Shown: piece by piece, positions 17,748 through 26,663 of the stretch
How the letters are laid out: each line of letters begins with the position of its first letter
Numbering within the stretch: position 1 is the first letter of the stretch
Assembly (NCBI RefSeq): GCF_000335475.2
Contig: NZ_ANAH02000005.1
Location: 124,001 to 188,000, forward strand
Direction of reading: 5' to 3'
Source: Cystobacter fuscus DSM 2262
GTDB taxonomy: Bacteria > Myxococcota > Myxococcia > Myxococcales > Myxococcaceae
Length of the DNA: 64,000 bases
Made by a program: the position numbers and the translations under genes
The notes under the pieces: model-generated
What the model saw: the letters and a program-made list of their open reading frames with translations, nothing else
What the model was told of the DNA's origin: nothing
Databases searched by the model: none

Positions 17748-18419
17748 TCACGGGTTCGTGGTGACACGGGTGGGGGCGCGAGTCGGCCGGGCCGGGTGAG
17801 GCAGCCCGTGACACGTGAAGCAGCCCATCTCGTCATTCGCGAGCTGCGTCCTCAGCGCCTTGTGACTGTCCACCCGGGTGAAGGTGGGCGCGGTGGCGTG
17901 ACAGGCCAGACAGTTGGCGTTGGGATAGGTGCCCTTGTACGTGATGGGCTCCTTCCACGTGTCCGTCACGTACAGCAGCCAGTGCCGGAGGCCGTCGCGC
18001 TTGGCCTCCACGGTGCCGAAGATGCCGTAGCCCGTGTGGCACGAATAGCACTGCTTGTCGGGGATGGCGCCCGAGCGGTAGTGCCGCGCCGCCAGCGTGG
18101 CGCTCCGGGCATCGTGCATGTCCTCGACGAAGGGGTTCATCACATGGCAGGAGTGACAGGCCTCCACGGTCTTCATCGACTCGAACATGTGCCCCGTGGT
18201 GCCCAGCAGCGCCACGCCCGGCAGCACGAAGAGTCCCAGCAGCAGCGTCCACCGGTACGTGGAGCGCGCCATGCGCGACTTGAAGACGAACTCCACCAGC
18301 ACCAGGCCGAGCACCGCCACGCCAATGCACCCCAGCGCGACCACCTCCAGCGCGCCGCCCAGGGTGGCGCCGTGAGGGGGCTCGGGAGCGGCCATCGCCC
18401 ACAAGGGCCAGGCGTTCAT
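17748..18419 (-). CDS. NapC/NirT-type tetraheme cytochrome c
   Basis: A 223-residue membrane cytochrome that would pass electrons from the quinone pool to a periplasmic reductase. Two hydrophobic helices near the N-terminus (VVALGCIGVAVLGLVLVEFVF and TLLLGLFVLPGVALLG) are followed by four heme-binding CxxCH motifs: CHSCH, CYSCH, CLACH and CFTCH. The family usually has one membrane helix and four hemes, so the first helix is somewhat unusual. Its start codon overlaps the stop of the NapA-like gene by one base (TGATG), indicating translational coupling. A small membrane protein follows 8 bp downstream. Together these make a compact quinol-to-reductase module. Confidence 0.9.
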   Translation of the reverse strand: MNAWPLWAMAAPEPPHGATLGGALEVVALGCIGVAVLGLVLVEFVFKSRMARSTYRWTLLLGLFVLPGVALLGTTGHMFESMKTVEACHSCHVMNPFVEDMHDARSATLAARHYRSGAIPDKQCYSCHTGYGIFGTVEAKRDGLRHWLLYVTDTWKEPITYKGTYPNANCLACHATAPTFTRVDSHKALRTQLANDEMGCFTCHGLPHPARPTRAPTRVTTNP

Positions 18420-20677
18420 CACGTGCCCTCCTTCACGCGCTCCACCCGCACCGAGGCCAGCTTGTACTCGGGCTGGGCGGAGGTGGGATCCAGGTAGTCG
18501 CTCGTCGCCGCGTTCACCAGGTGCTCCGTCGAGTGCATGAGCGCGAACACCACGCCGGGCCGCACCCTCATGCTGGGCAACGCCTTGAGCCGCACCGTGC
18601 CGCGCGCGCTCGTCACCTGCACCAGCTCCCCCTCCTTCACGCCCATCACCGCCGCGTCGCCGGGGTGGATTTCGAGGGAGTCGATGTCGATGCCCTGGAG
18701 CTGGGCGATCCGTCCCGTGAGGGTGGCGGTGTGCCAGTGCTCCAACCGGCGCCCGGTGGTCAACGTCATCGGGTAGTCGCTCGTGAGAGCCTCCCGGAAG
18801 GGGCCCTGCTCGGAGAGAAAGACGACGGCGCGCCCGTCCGGCCGGGCATAGAAGTCGATGCGCCCCTCCTTCTTCGCCAGCGGATCCTCCCCCGGCACGT
18901 AACGGCGGCAGGTGCCCGGGTGTTGCTCGGTGGGACAGGGCCAGGTGAGACCCGGCAGCGCCTTCAGCCGCGCGTAGGTCATGCCGCTGAAGTCGTAGGT
19001 GGTACCCGCCGAGATCATCCGCCACTCGTCCCAGACGGCCTCGGGCGTGCGGGCCTTCAGCAGCGCGCCATGGCCGAGCCGCTCGCCCAGCGCCACGAGG
19101 ATGTCCAGGTCCGAGCGCGCCTCGCCCGGGGGCTCCACCAGCTTCTCCACCAGGTGGTAGCGGCGCTCGGACTGCGAGAGGACCCCCTCCTTCTCCGCCC
19201 ACATGGCCGCGGGGAGGAAGACGTCGGCGTAGCGCGCGGTATCGGTGGGGAAGATGGAGTCGCTGACGACGAGGAAGGCCTTCTCCATGCCCACGCGGTA
19301 GCGGTCCGCGTTGGGCAGCGAGCGCGCCGGGTTGGTGGCCATCACCAGGGCCGCGCGCACCCTGCCCTCGCGCATGGCCTCGAAGAGCGGCACGGCGGAC
19401 AGGCCCGGGTTGGGCGAGATACGGCCCTCGGGCAGACCCCACAGCCGTTCCATGTCCTGGCGGTCATGCGCCTTGGTGACGACCCGCCCGGCGGGCAGCG
19501 CGTGCGACAGAGAGCCCGTGTCGCGCACGCCACCTCCCGCGTTGGTCTGGCCTGTCAGCGAGAAGGGCCCGGTCCCAGGGCGTCCGATCTGCCCGGTGAG
19601 CAGGTGCAGCGCCATCATCATCCGGTTGGCCGCCACGCCGTGCGTCTGCTGGTTGAGCCCCATGGTCCAGAAGCTCAACGCCGCCTGGGAGATGCCGAAG
19701 AGGCGCGCGGCCTCGCGGATCTCCGCCGAGGACAGGCCGCACAGGTTGGCCACCTTCTCCGGCGCGTAGTCCTCGAGGAACGCGCGGAGGTCCTCCAGGG
19801 TGAGCGGTGGCGAGTCCGCCGTGCCCTCGCGGAAGGTGACGAAGTCGTTGATGAAGGCCGCGTCCACGAGCCCGGTGCGCAGCAGCTCGTACGCCATGGC
19901 GTTGAGCAGGGCCACGTCCGTGCCGGGACGGATCTGCAGGTGCAGCGTGGCGTCGCGGGCGGTGGGAGTGCGCCTCGGGTCCACCACGATGACGCGCGTC
20001 TCGGGCGCGGTGCGGAGGCGGTCTCGCACGCGCTCCCAGACGACCGGGTGGCACTCGGCCATGTTGGCGCCGATGACGAAGAAGAGCGTGGCGTGCTCGA
20101 TGTCGTCATAGCAACCCGAGGGCTCGTCCGCGCCGAACACGGACTTGTAGCCGAACGCCGCCGAGGCCATGCACAGGCGCGGGTTGCCATCGACGTTGTT
20201 CGTCCCGATGCCGCCCTTGAAGAGCTTGTTGGCGGTGTAGCTCTCCTGGGTGAAGAGCTGCCCCGAGCCGTAGAAGGCCACCGCGTCCGGCCCTCCCTGG
20301 GCAATCGCCTCGCGGAAACCAGCGGCCGCCGCGTCGAGCGCCTCGTCCCAGGAGACGCGCTCGAGCTGCCCGTTCTTGCGCACCATGGGGTAGCTCGCCC
20401 GATCCGAGACGTAGAGGATCTCCCGGTTGAGCAGGCCCTTGATGCACAGCCGGCCCCGGTTCCACCCTTCCTGGAGTCCCTCGACCTTCACCACCTTCCC
20501 GGCGCGCAGGCCCACCCGCGTCTCGCAGCCCGAGCCGCAGAAGCGGCACACGCTCTTGTGCCAGGAGTCGACCGGGATGGCCTCCTCGCGCGTCCAGCCG
20601 ATGCACCCGGGACCGATGAGTCCCGTGGCCGCCGTCGCGCCGAAATACTGGAGGAGCTCTCGCCTCGTCAGGTGCAT
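18419..20677 (-). CDS. NapA-like periplasmic molybdopterin oxidoreductase (probable nitrate reductase)
   Basis: A 752-residue catalytic subunit of the DMSO-reductase superfamily. It starts with a twin-arginine signal (LTRRELLQYFG) and carries a [4Fe-4S] site C44-x2-C47-x3-C51-x26-C78. The likely molybdenum ligand is C169 in NPRLCMASA, the pattern of periplasmic and assimilatory nitrate reductases (Ser or Sec would mark other branches). Domains for bis-MGD binding, including SERRYHL and TGRRLEHWHT blocks, run to the C-terminus. It is somewhat shorter than classical NapA. The next gene is the NapC-like tetraheme donor. No NapB, NapD or NapF gene is in the operon, so the electron path and maturation differ from the enterobacterial system. 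Nitrate is the most likely substrate but not proved. Confidence 0.83.
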   Translation of the reverse strand: MHLTRRELLQYFGATAATGLIGPGCIGWTREEAIPVDSWHKSVCRFCGSGCETRVGLRAGKVVKVEGLQEGWNRGRLCIKGLLNREILYVSDRASYPMVRKNGQLERVSWDEALDAAAAGFREAIAQGGPDAVAFYGSGQLFTQESYTANKLFKGGIGTNNVDGNPRLCMASAAFGYKSVFGADEPSGCYDDIEHATLFFVIGANMAECHPVVWERVRDRLRTAPETRVIVVDPRRTPTARDATLHLQIRPGTDVALLNAMAYELLRTGLVDAAFINDFVTFREGTADSPPLTLEDLRAFLEDYAPEKVANLCGLSSAEIREAARLFGISQAALSFWTMGLNQQTHGVAANRMMMALHLLTGQIGRPGTGPFSLTGQTNAGGGVRDTGSLSHALPAGRVVTKAHDRQDMERLWGLPEGRISPNPGLSAVPLFEAMREGRVRAALVMATNPARSLPNADRYRVGMEKAFLVVSDSIFPTDTARYADVFLPAAMWAEKEGVLSQSERRYHLVEKLVEPPGEARSDLDILVALGERLGHGALLKARTPEAVWDEWRMISAGTTYDFSGMTYARLKALPGLTWPCPTEQHPGTCRRYVPGEDPLAKKEGRIDFYARPDGRAVVFLSEQGPFREALTSDYPMTLTTGRRLEHWHTATLTGRIAQLQGIDIDSLEIHPGDAAVMGVKEGELVQVTSARGTVRLKALPSMRVRPGVVFALMHSTEHLVNAATSDYLDPTSAQPEYKLASVRVERVKEGT

Positions 20678-20885
20678 GGTGTCCCTCACAAGGCCCGGCA
20701 TATCACCCCAGGCCCCGGGAACACCGCGCGAGTGCGTGTGTCGAAAGTCTCCGGGTTGTCCGCTCAGTGACGACCCGGGTGCGGCTTCCGTGGGGTGCTG
20801 GCGGGTGAACGGAACCTCCAGCGGAGCGGAGTTCAGTGGCTCACGCCCAGGCGAGGGTGAGGGATCCCCGCCGGGCCAGGAGCCC

Positions 20886-22913
20886 TCACCGCGGCTCGGC
20901 CCCCCAAACGAGCTGGCCATTCCGGTAGAGCGTCACGCCCTCCCAGGGAGTGTACGACGTCTTGGATGGGTCGAAGGAGTAGTCGTTGGACTCGTCGAAG
21001 TTCGACCAATCGACCTTGTGGCTGCGGGTTTCGATGACCCCTGAATCGCCGCCCGCCGGAATACCGCCTGCAGCGGAATCAAAGGTGATCTCCAGATAAT
21101 GGTCCGCCCTCGCCTTCCCCGCGCTCATCTTCACATGCCTGCCGATGACGTTCGCCTGACCGATGCGCGCATAATCGCAGTAGAAGGCAAGCGGCTTCTC
21201 TCCATCCACCGTGAACCAGTAGCGGATGGTCAGCTCGCTCAGCTTCACGGGCTCTCCGCCGTTGTTCTTGATCTTGAAGTGCGGCCTCAAGCCGTTATCG
21301 CCCGGCTGGGTGTCCGCCGTGCGGTATTGCAGCTCGAGGTTGCTCGTGGGAGGAACGGGCACGTTCACGAGGGCCCAGTACGCCGGTTTGGACTGCAGAC
21401 GCTCATCGAACAGGAGGGGCCAGTCATTACGGGCCACCGGGAAGGTTCGCAGCCAGGTGTTGCCGTCATCCTTGCCCCACACCGTGACGCTGGAGATCAG
21501 GTTCTTGTGTCTCCTGAAAACATCGAACAGTTGCTTGTAGAGGGCAGCCTGCTTCTGTTTCAGCTCTTCCGGGAAGGTGTCATACCGCTGCGAAGACGAG
21601 GAGTACACGCTCACGTCCAGCTCGGTGATGTGCGTTTCGACCCCCAGGTCGGCGAACTTGACGATGGAGCTTTCGATCTCCTGAACCGTCGGATAGTAGA
21701 GACTGACGTGCGTCTGGTGCCCGACGCCGTCAATCGGAATGCCCTTGGCCTTCAACCGCTTGATCAGGTTGTACATGGCCTGGCTCTTGCCTGATTCGTG
21801 GGTGTTGTAGTCGTTGATGAACAACACCGCATCCGGGTCCGCCTCGCGGGCGAACAGGAACGCCTTCTCGATGAACTCCTCTCCCGCGATCTGGTACCAC
21901 GGGCTGCGGCGCAAGCCGTCGGGCTGCGCGGCATCGAGGACCTCGTTGACCACGTCCCAGGCGTAGATCTGGCCCTTGTAACGGCCCATGACCGCGTTGA
22001 TGTGCGTCTTCATCCGCTGGAACAAGAGCTCCTTGCTCGCCAGATTTCCGTTCGCATCACGGAACACCCAGTCCGGCGTTTGTGAATGCCAGACCAGCGT
22101 ATGCCCCCGGATCCGCTGCCCGTTCTCGACCGCGAACTGAACGGCGGCATCCGCACCGCTGAAGTTGAACACGCCCTCCTGAGGCTCCGTGCTGTCCCAC
22201 TTCAGGACGTTGCCCGGTGTCGTGCTGTTGAAGTGCTTGGCGAGCAACTTCCTGTCCGCTTCCGTCAGGAGTTCACTGTTGGAGAACGCGGTTCCGATCA
22301 GGAAGTCCTCGGCGAAGACGTCCTTGAGCGAGGGGATGCCTTCCTCGATGACGACAGGCCCGAGATCAGGCAGCTTCTCCAGGCGGAAATCGTCGATGTA
22401 GAGCACCAGGGCGAGATTGTCCGGCGCTTCGAAGTAGACGGACAGATTGTCCGCCGCCTCGAGGAGCTTGTACTGGGCCTGAAACCTCACCCAGCCGCTG
22501 GACGTGGCCGTATCGAAGTACATCCTCTCGTAGTGGGTAGTGCTCGGCGTCCTGCGCTGCATCGTCATGGAGACGGTGGTGTTCGGGGCCGCCTGAGCGA
22601 GCTTGATCCACCCCGTGAACACGTAGGTCTGGCCCGGCTCCATGTGCGCCGTGACATCCAGCGTCGGGCCATGCCACGATTGATTGCGCTCCCCTACCCT
22701 CAAGCCGTATGCGCCGCCGCGGGCCGCTTCCGGCACCACCGTCAACGCCTCCACCCCCCCGCGGCCCTTCCAGCCTTGCGCCGTTCCATCCTCGAAATCA
22801 GTCTGGAGAAGCAGGCTGTTCTGCGCGTGGGCGGCAGGCGGCGAGAAGAGCAGCAGAATCAAGGATGACGCCAGGAACGTCTGAAGCACTTTCAGCGCGG
22901 ACTTGTTCCTCAT
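20886..22913 (-). CDS. secreted GH10 endo-1,4-beta-xylanase with CBM4/9-type and CBM3-like domains
   Basis: A 675-residue enzyme (ATG 22913). The start is preferred over ATG 22928 because GGAG lies 9 bases upstream. A signal peptide (about 1-30, ending AAHAQ) is followed by a carbohydrate-binding jelly roll of the CBM4/9/22 type (about 32-180). The GH10 barrel spans about 195-525, with acid/base E324 in WDVVNEVLD and nucleophile E431 in HITELDV, and the conserved GHTLVWHSQTP and GVGHQTH blocks. A CBM3-like module (about 530-675) ends the protein and would anchor it to cellulose. It would cleave xylan in plant cell walls. It faces away from the NapA gene, 208 bp away, and is an independent unit with an AT-rich upstream region. 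Confidence 0.95.
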   Translation of the reverse strand: MRNKSALKVLQTFLASSLILLLFSPPAAHAQNSLLLQTDFEDGTAQGWKGRGGVEALTVVPEAARGGAYGLRVGERNQSWHGPTLDVTAHMEPGQTYVFTGWIKLAQAAPNTTVSMTMQRRTPSTTHYERMYFDTATSSGWVRFQAQYKLLEAADNLSVYFEAPDNLALVLYIDDFRLEKLPDLGPVVIEEGIPSLKDVFAEDFLIGTAFSNSELLTEADRKLLAKHFNSTTPGNVLKWDSTEPQEGVFNFSGADAAVQFAVENGQRIRGHTLVWHSQTPDWVFRDANGNLASKELLFQRMKTHINAVMGRYKGQIYAWDVVNEVLDAAQPDGLRRSPWYQIAGEEFIEKAFLFAREADPDAVLFINDYNTHESGKSQAMYNLIKRLKAKGIPIDGVGHQTHVSLYYPTVQEIESSIVKFADLGVETHITELDVSVYSSSSQRYDTFPEELKQKQAALYKQLFDVFRRHKNLISSVTVWGKDDGNTWLRTFPVARNDWPLLFDERLQSKPAYWALVNVPVPPTSNLELQYRTADTQPGDNGLRPHFKIKNNGGEPVKLSELTIRYWFTVDGEKPLAFYCDYARIGQANVIGRHVKMSAGKARADHYLEITFDSAAGGIPAGGDSGVIETRSHKVDWSNFDESNDYSFDPSKTSYTPWEGVTLYRNGQLVWGAEPR

Positions 22914-23134
22914 GGGTTTGGTCTCCATCCGAACGAAGCATTCCTCGGTGGCAATAGTCAGTCACAAAACTGATTCTCGGCGAAAACCGAAAAAACAACA
23001 ATCTCCGAGTCTATTGCCTGCCAGACATTTCAAAGGCAGGGAAATTTTCCGTTCGCCGACGTCGGCCGTGTATCGCTCCCCAGCGTCGAGCGCGGCGAGC
23101 ACCCCATCTGGAGTGCTCGCGGACGCGCTCCCGG

Positions 23135-24091
23135 TCAGGTGGGCAACGCCTTCAAGAAGGCCAGCAGCGCCGCATTGACCTCGGCCGCGCGCTCTTGCTG
23201 GATCCAATGACCGGCCTCGGGGATGAGGAGCACCTCCTCGAGGTTGGGCACCAGCGGCTTCATCTGGTCAATGGGGGACATCGCGCGCACGGGGTCCTTC
23301 TCTCCGATGATGAAGAGCGCGGGCTGCTCGATCTTGACCGTCGCGAGTTCCGGCAATTCTTCCCAGTCGCGGTCCATGTTGCGATAGCGGTTGAGCCCTC
23401 CACGGAAGCCACTGCCCGCGAACTCCTTCGCGAAATACGCCACATCGTCTTCAGTGAGCCAGGCCGGGAGAGTGCCGGGGGTGTCGAGACCCGTGAGGAA
23501 CTTGTCGCCCTTCTTCTTGGCCCGCACGGCCTCGGCCTTCGCATCGAACCCGGGGATGCCGGCGAGGATCGTGCGCATCGTCCTCGGGATGTCCGCTTCG
23601 AACTCCGCCTCCGCGACGCCAGGCTCCTGGAAGTAGAGGATGTAGAACCAGTTCTCTCCGAACATGCTCTTGAAGAGCTTCGTTGGCGGCATGGGCGAGC
23701 GACCGAGGTACGGCACGCTCATGCCGACGACGGCGCGGTAGCGGTCGGGGTAGAGCGCGGCGCTGGTCCACGCCATCGCCGCGCCCCAGTCGTGGCCGAC
23801 GACGACGGCGGTCTTCTCCCCGAGGGCATCGAGCAGGCCAACATAATCGGCGAGCATGTTCTTCATGCTGTACGCCTCGAGCTCCCGTGGCTTGTCGCTG
23901 CGGCCGTAGCCGCGGACATCGGGCGCGACCGCGTGGTAGCCGGCGGCCGCGAGCGCCGGGAGCTGGTGGCGCCAGGAGTACCAGGACTCCGGCCAGCCGT
24001 GGATGAGCAGCACGAGAGGGCCTTCGCCGGCCTCGGCGATGTGGAGGTTGATGCCGTTCGTCTTGACGGTGCGGTGCTTGATGTCAGTCAT
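23135..24091 (-). CDS. alpha/beta hydrolase, epoxide hydrolase type
   Basis: A 318-residue alpha/beta hydrolase that likely opens epoxides to diols by a covalent ester intermediate. The oxyanion motif HGWPESW is at about 31-37. The nucleophile is D101 in VVGHDWGAAMAW, as in soluble epoxide hydrolases and fluoroacetate/haloalkane relatives, and the base is H295 in EAGHWIQQ. A cap region (about 130-230) holds tyrosines (FYILYFQEPG) where the family has its acid-tyrosine pair. It starts 38 bp after an Rrf2-type regulator in the same direction, so both form an operon. Function as a detoxifying hydrolase under redox-type control is inferred. A haloalkane-type activity cannot be excluded. Confidence 0.85.
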   Translation of the reverse strand: MTDIKHRTVKTNGINLHIAEAGEGPLVLLIHGWPESWYSWRHQLPALAAAGYHAVAPDVRGYGRSDKPRELEAYSMKNMLADYVGLLDALGEKTAVVVGHDWGAAMAWTSAALYPDRYRAVVGMSVPYLGRSPMPPTKLFKSMFGENWFYILYFQEPGVAEAEFEADIPRTMRTILAGIPGFDAKAEAVRAKKKGDKFLTGLDTPGTLPAWLTEDDVAYFAKEFAGSGFRGGLNRYRNMDRDWEELPELATVKIEQPALFIIGEKDPVRAMSPIDQMKPLVPNLEEVLLIPEAGHWIQQERAAEVNAALLAFLKALPT

Positions 24092-24129
24092 GGAACTCGC
24101 TTTCGGGGTGAAGTGGGGTGATGCGTCCG

Positions 24130-24585
24130 TCATGCATGGACATCGCGGCCCTTCTTCGCGGGGAGAGAGCGGTCGCGGTGAACGCTCTTGGCGATGTCCG
24201 CCACCGAGGTGCTCCGCAGCTGCGTCATGAGGAGTGCCTCGGCCTCGCCGAGCACCTTGCCGAGTGCGTGATTGACGGCCTGCTCGACGAGGCATCCAGG
24301 GCTCTCGCTCCGAGGGCCGATGCTGAACAGAGCGGGTGTTCCGAGCGCGTCGTACACGTCTCCCAGCGTCACTGAATCCAGCTTGCGCGCGAGCGACCAC
24401 CCCCCGCCGTGCCCTTTCTCCGAGCGCAGGATTCCCGCCTCGCGCAGACCGGCCATGGTCCGCCGCACCACCACGGGATTCGCCTGCATCAACTGCCCGA
24501 GTTCCTCCGACGTCACCACGGGAGCCATCTCCTCCATGTGGAGGAGAACGTGCAATGCAACGGAGAGCCGACTGTCACGCCTCAT
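24130..24585 (-). CDS. Rrf2 family transcriptional regulator
   Basis: A 151-residue winged-helix regulator. The N-terminal helix-turn-helix region (about 1-65) is typical: SRLSVALHVLLHM, then TSEELGQLMQANPVVVRRTMAGLREAGILRSEKGHGGGWSL. Unlike IscR or NsrR it has only one cysteine (SPGCLV), so it is unlikely to hold an iron-sulfur cluster; other Rrf2 members sense through a single cysteine or a ligand. It is the first gene of an operon with the epoxide hydrolase 38 bp downstream and probably regulates it and itself. A promoter with its -10 box directly before the start is described separately. Confidence 0.88.
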   Translation of the reverse strand: MRRDSRLSVALHVLLHMEEMAPVVTSEELGQLMQANPVVVRRTMAGLREAGILRSEKGHGGGWSLARKLDSVTLGDVYDALGTPALFSIGPRSESPGCLVEQAVNHALGKVLGEAEALLMTQLRSTSVADIAKSVHRDRSLPAKKGRDVHA

Positions 24586-24592
24586 GCCACTT

Positions 24593-24621
24593 CATATGTT
24601 GCGTGAGCGACCGGAAGTCAA
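24593..24621 (-). promoter_or_regulatory. candidate sigma-70-type promoter of the Rrf2/epoxide hydrolase operon
   Basis: Read on the minus strand, TTGACT (24621-24616) and CATATG (24598-24593) are 17 bases apart. Transcription would begin within a few bases of the regulator's ATG at 24585, so the message would have little or no leader. Inferred from sequence match only. Confidence 0.4.
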
Positions 24622-24676
24622 GGCGGCGTTGCCAACGCCACGTCTCGAACTTCTGGCCCAAGCGGGCCACCCCCAC

Positions 24677-25804
24677 TCAGGCGGGAACCGGCGCGTGCTC
24701 CGCGATCAGCTTCTCCTTCTTCAGCTCGGCCCAGAAATCGGCCGGAATCTTCACCTGCATGGATGCGATGTCCTCCTGGATCTGCCGCGCCGTGCGCGCG
24801 CCCACCAGCACCGCCGACACGGTTTGTGGCGCCGAGGCGAACTGCAACGCGGCGGTGCGCAGATCGATGCCGTGGCGGCGGGCAATGGCGTCCAGCCGTG
24901 CGCGCCGGTTGCGCAGATCGTCGGTGATCGTGCCCAGGTAGTCGATGCGCTCCACGCCGGCCAGGAAGCCGACATTGAGCGGAGAACCCACGACGATCGA
25001 CACGCCACGCTCGGCGCAGGCCGGCTGCAAGCGGTTGAGCGAGTCCTCGTGGCGCACCAGCGTGTACTGGGTGGCCGACAGGAAGATGTCCGGGTCGCTT
25101 TCCTTCAAGATGCGCAGCGCCGGCTCGATCGCGTTGACGCCGAGGCCCCAGGCCTTGATCAGCCCCTCCTCACGCATGCGGATCAGCTCCGGCATCGCAC
25201 CCTTGAGCGCGATGTCGAAGTACTCGGTCCAGCGCTCACCCATGTCGCGGTTGTCCGGCGACAGATCGTGGATGAACACCATGTCGATCCGCTCCACGCC
25301 CAGCCGCTGCAGGCTGTCCTCGATCGATCGCCTCACACCGTCCGCGGTGTAGTCGTAGACCCGGTGGAACGGCGGCGGCTCGGGCCAGACCTTGCTGTCG
25401 GGGGGATTGCCCGCCTTGAGCAGCCGGCCGACCTTGGTCGAGAGGATGTACTCGTCGCGTTTCTGCTCGGACAGGAACTGCCCCATGCGCCGCTCGCTGC
25501 GGCCGATGCCGTACCAGGGTGAGGTATCGAAGTAGCGCACGCCGCCCGCCCACGCCGCCGCCAGCGCGCCCTGCGCATCGGCGTTCGGGGTGGGCTTGAA
25601 CGCGCCGGCGAGCGGCACGCCGCCCAGCCCGAAGCGGTGGCGCGGGCGGTAGTGACGGCCGGTGGTCTCCGACGCATTCCGAGGCAGGGTTCCCGCACGC
25701 ACGGCGGGTGCGGCGGCCTGCGCCGCGTGCGTGAACGCGGGGGAGGTCGCCAGAACACCAGCGCTGCTGGCGAGGGTCGAAAGAAACTGACGGCGTGTGG
25801 TCAT
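24677..25804 (-). CDS. twin-arginine exported aldo/keto reductase
   Basis: A 375-residue member of the aldo-keto reductase superfamily. ATG 25804 follows a strong ribosome site (AGGAG) and begins the twin-arginine signal MTTRRQFLSTLASSAGVLA; export across the inner membrane is expected. The catalytic tetrad is visible: D in RYFDTSPWYG, Y in the same block (WYGIG), K in LSTKVGR, and H in VFIHDLSP. NADP(H)-binding features such as VLVGARTARQIQE are present near the C-terminus. The family reduces aldehydes and ketones; an enzyme exported with bound cofactor is the likely reason for the Tat signal. It is 92 bp upstream of the Rrf2 gene and in the same direction, but the promoter between them suggests separate control. 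Confidence 0.88.
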   Translation of the reverse strand: MTTRRQFLSTLASSAGVLATSPAFTHAAQAAAPAVRAGTLPRNASETTGRHYRPRHRFGLGGVPLAGAFKPTPNADAQGALAAAWAGGVRYFDTSPWYGIGRSERRMGQFLSEQKRDEYILSTKVGRLLKAGNPPDSKVWPEPPPFHRVYDYTADGVRRSIEDSLQRLGVERIDMVFIHDLSPDNRDMGERWTEYFDIALKGAMPELIRMREEGLIKAWGLGVNAIEPALRILKESDPDIFLSATQYTLVRHEDSLNRLQPACAERGVSIVVGSPLNVGFLAGVERIDYLGTITDDLRNRRARLDAIARRHGIDLRTAALQFASAPQTVSAVLVGARTARQIQEDIASMQVKIPADFWAELKKEKLIAEHAPVPA

Positions 25805-25971
25805 GGCGTCTCCTGGACGAGAACCAAGGTACGCACCGACCCGATGCCGCTCCAAACCAAAGAGGGCATGTACTCATGCGCGAAGTGGATGGATGACACG
25901 TCGCGTCACGCCCAGGACAGACGGGGTTTTGAGAGACATTGGAGCGGGTAATGACCAACCAGTCCGGTCGC

Positions 25972-26640
25972 TCAGGCGGCGGCGAGGGCGTTGATGTCTT
26001 GGTTCTCGAGCAGGCGCTGGGGTGCGCCCTGCTTCGCCACCCGGAGCATCGCGCGTCCGACCCGCTCGGTCGTCGTGATGGCCCTGGGAAGGAGTGTCTT
26101 CAAGAGGGGAGAGAGCGGTCCCACCACCCGGTAGATGGCCCGGTACAGCGGCGTCTTCGACGTCACGCCGTGCATCGGTTGGATGAACCCCGGGCGGAAC
26201 ATGTATGCGGCCTTGAAGGGCAGTTGGAACAGCGCGTTCTCGGTCTCTCCCTTGACGCGCGCCCACATGGAGCGGCCCTTCGCGGAGCTGTCGGTGCCGG
26301 CACCCGACACGTAGATGAACGTCATGCCCGGGTTGAGCCGCGCCAACGTGCGCGCCGCCGCGAGCGTGAAGTCATACGTCACGCGCCGATAGTCCGGCTC
26401 CTTCATCCCCGCCGAGGACACACCCAGGCAGAAGAAGCACGCGTCGTAGCCCGAGAGTTCCGCCTCCACGGTGGAGAAGTCGGTGAAGTCGCGGTGCACC
26501 AGCTCGGTGAGCTTCTCGTGCCGCTGCCCCGTCTCGCCGCGCCCGACCACGAGGACCCGCTCCACCTCGGGGTCGAGCAGGCACTCGCGCAGCACGCCCT
26601 GTCCGACCATCCCCGTCGCGCCAAAGAGAACAATCTTCAT
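25972..26640 (-). CDS. NAD(P)-binding Rossmann protein, atypical short-chain dehydrogenase (YbjT/HTATIP2-like)
   Basis: A 222-residue protein with the N-terminal dinucleotide motif GATGMVGQG (about 8-16) and the sequence FFCLGVSSAG with YDFTLAAARTL. The variant catalytic region YVSGAGTDSSAKGRSMW shows a shift from the classical Tyr-x3-Lys (nearby Lys lies in WARVKGETE). It belongs to the extended or atypical SDRs that bind NAD(P)H and often act as redox sensors or isomerases. It ends 23 bp... it begins 24 bp before the stop-to-start gap of the metallo-hydrolase gene upstream on the minus strand, so the two are probably co-transcribed from the promoter near 27,880. Substrate unknown. Confidence 0.78.
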   Translation of the reverse strand: MKIVLFGATGMVGQGVLRECLLDPEVERVLVVGRGETGQRHEKLTELVHRDFTDFSTVEAELSGYDACFFCLGVSSAGMKEPDYRRVTYDFTLAAARTLARLNPGMTFIYVSGAGTDSSAKGRSMWARVKGETENALFQLPFKAAYMFRPGFIQPMHGVTSKTPLYRAIYRVVGPLSPLLKTLLPRAITTTERVGRAMLRVAKQGAPQRLLENQDINALAAA

Positions 26641-26663
26641 GTCACCGAACCCCTGAGTGGATG

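Noticed and set aside
18521..20770. Long plus-strand frame opposite the NapA-like gene.
   Set aside because: NapA has the full set of motifs; the opposite product is an Arg/His-rich shadow.
22929..23134. AT-rich gap between the xylanase and the epoxide hydrolase considered for a hidden gene.
   Set aside because: No frame has a ribosome site or family match; it most likely holds the xylanase promoter and the end of the hydrolase unit.
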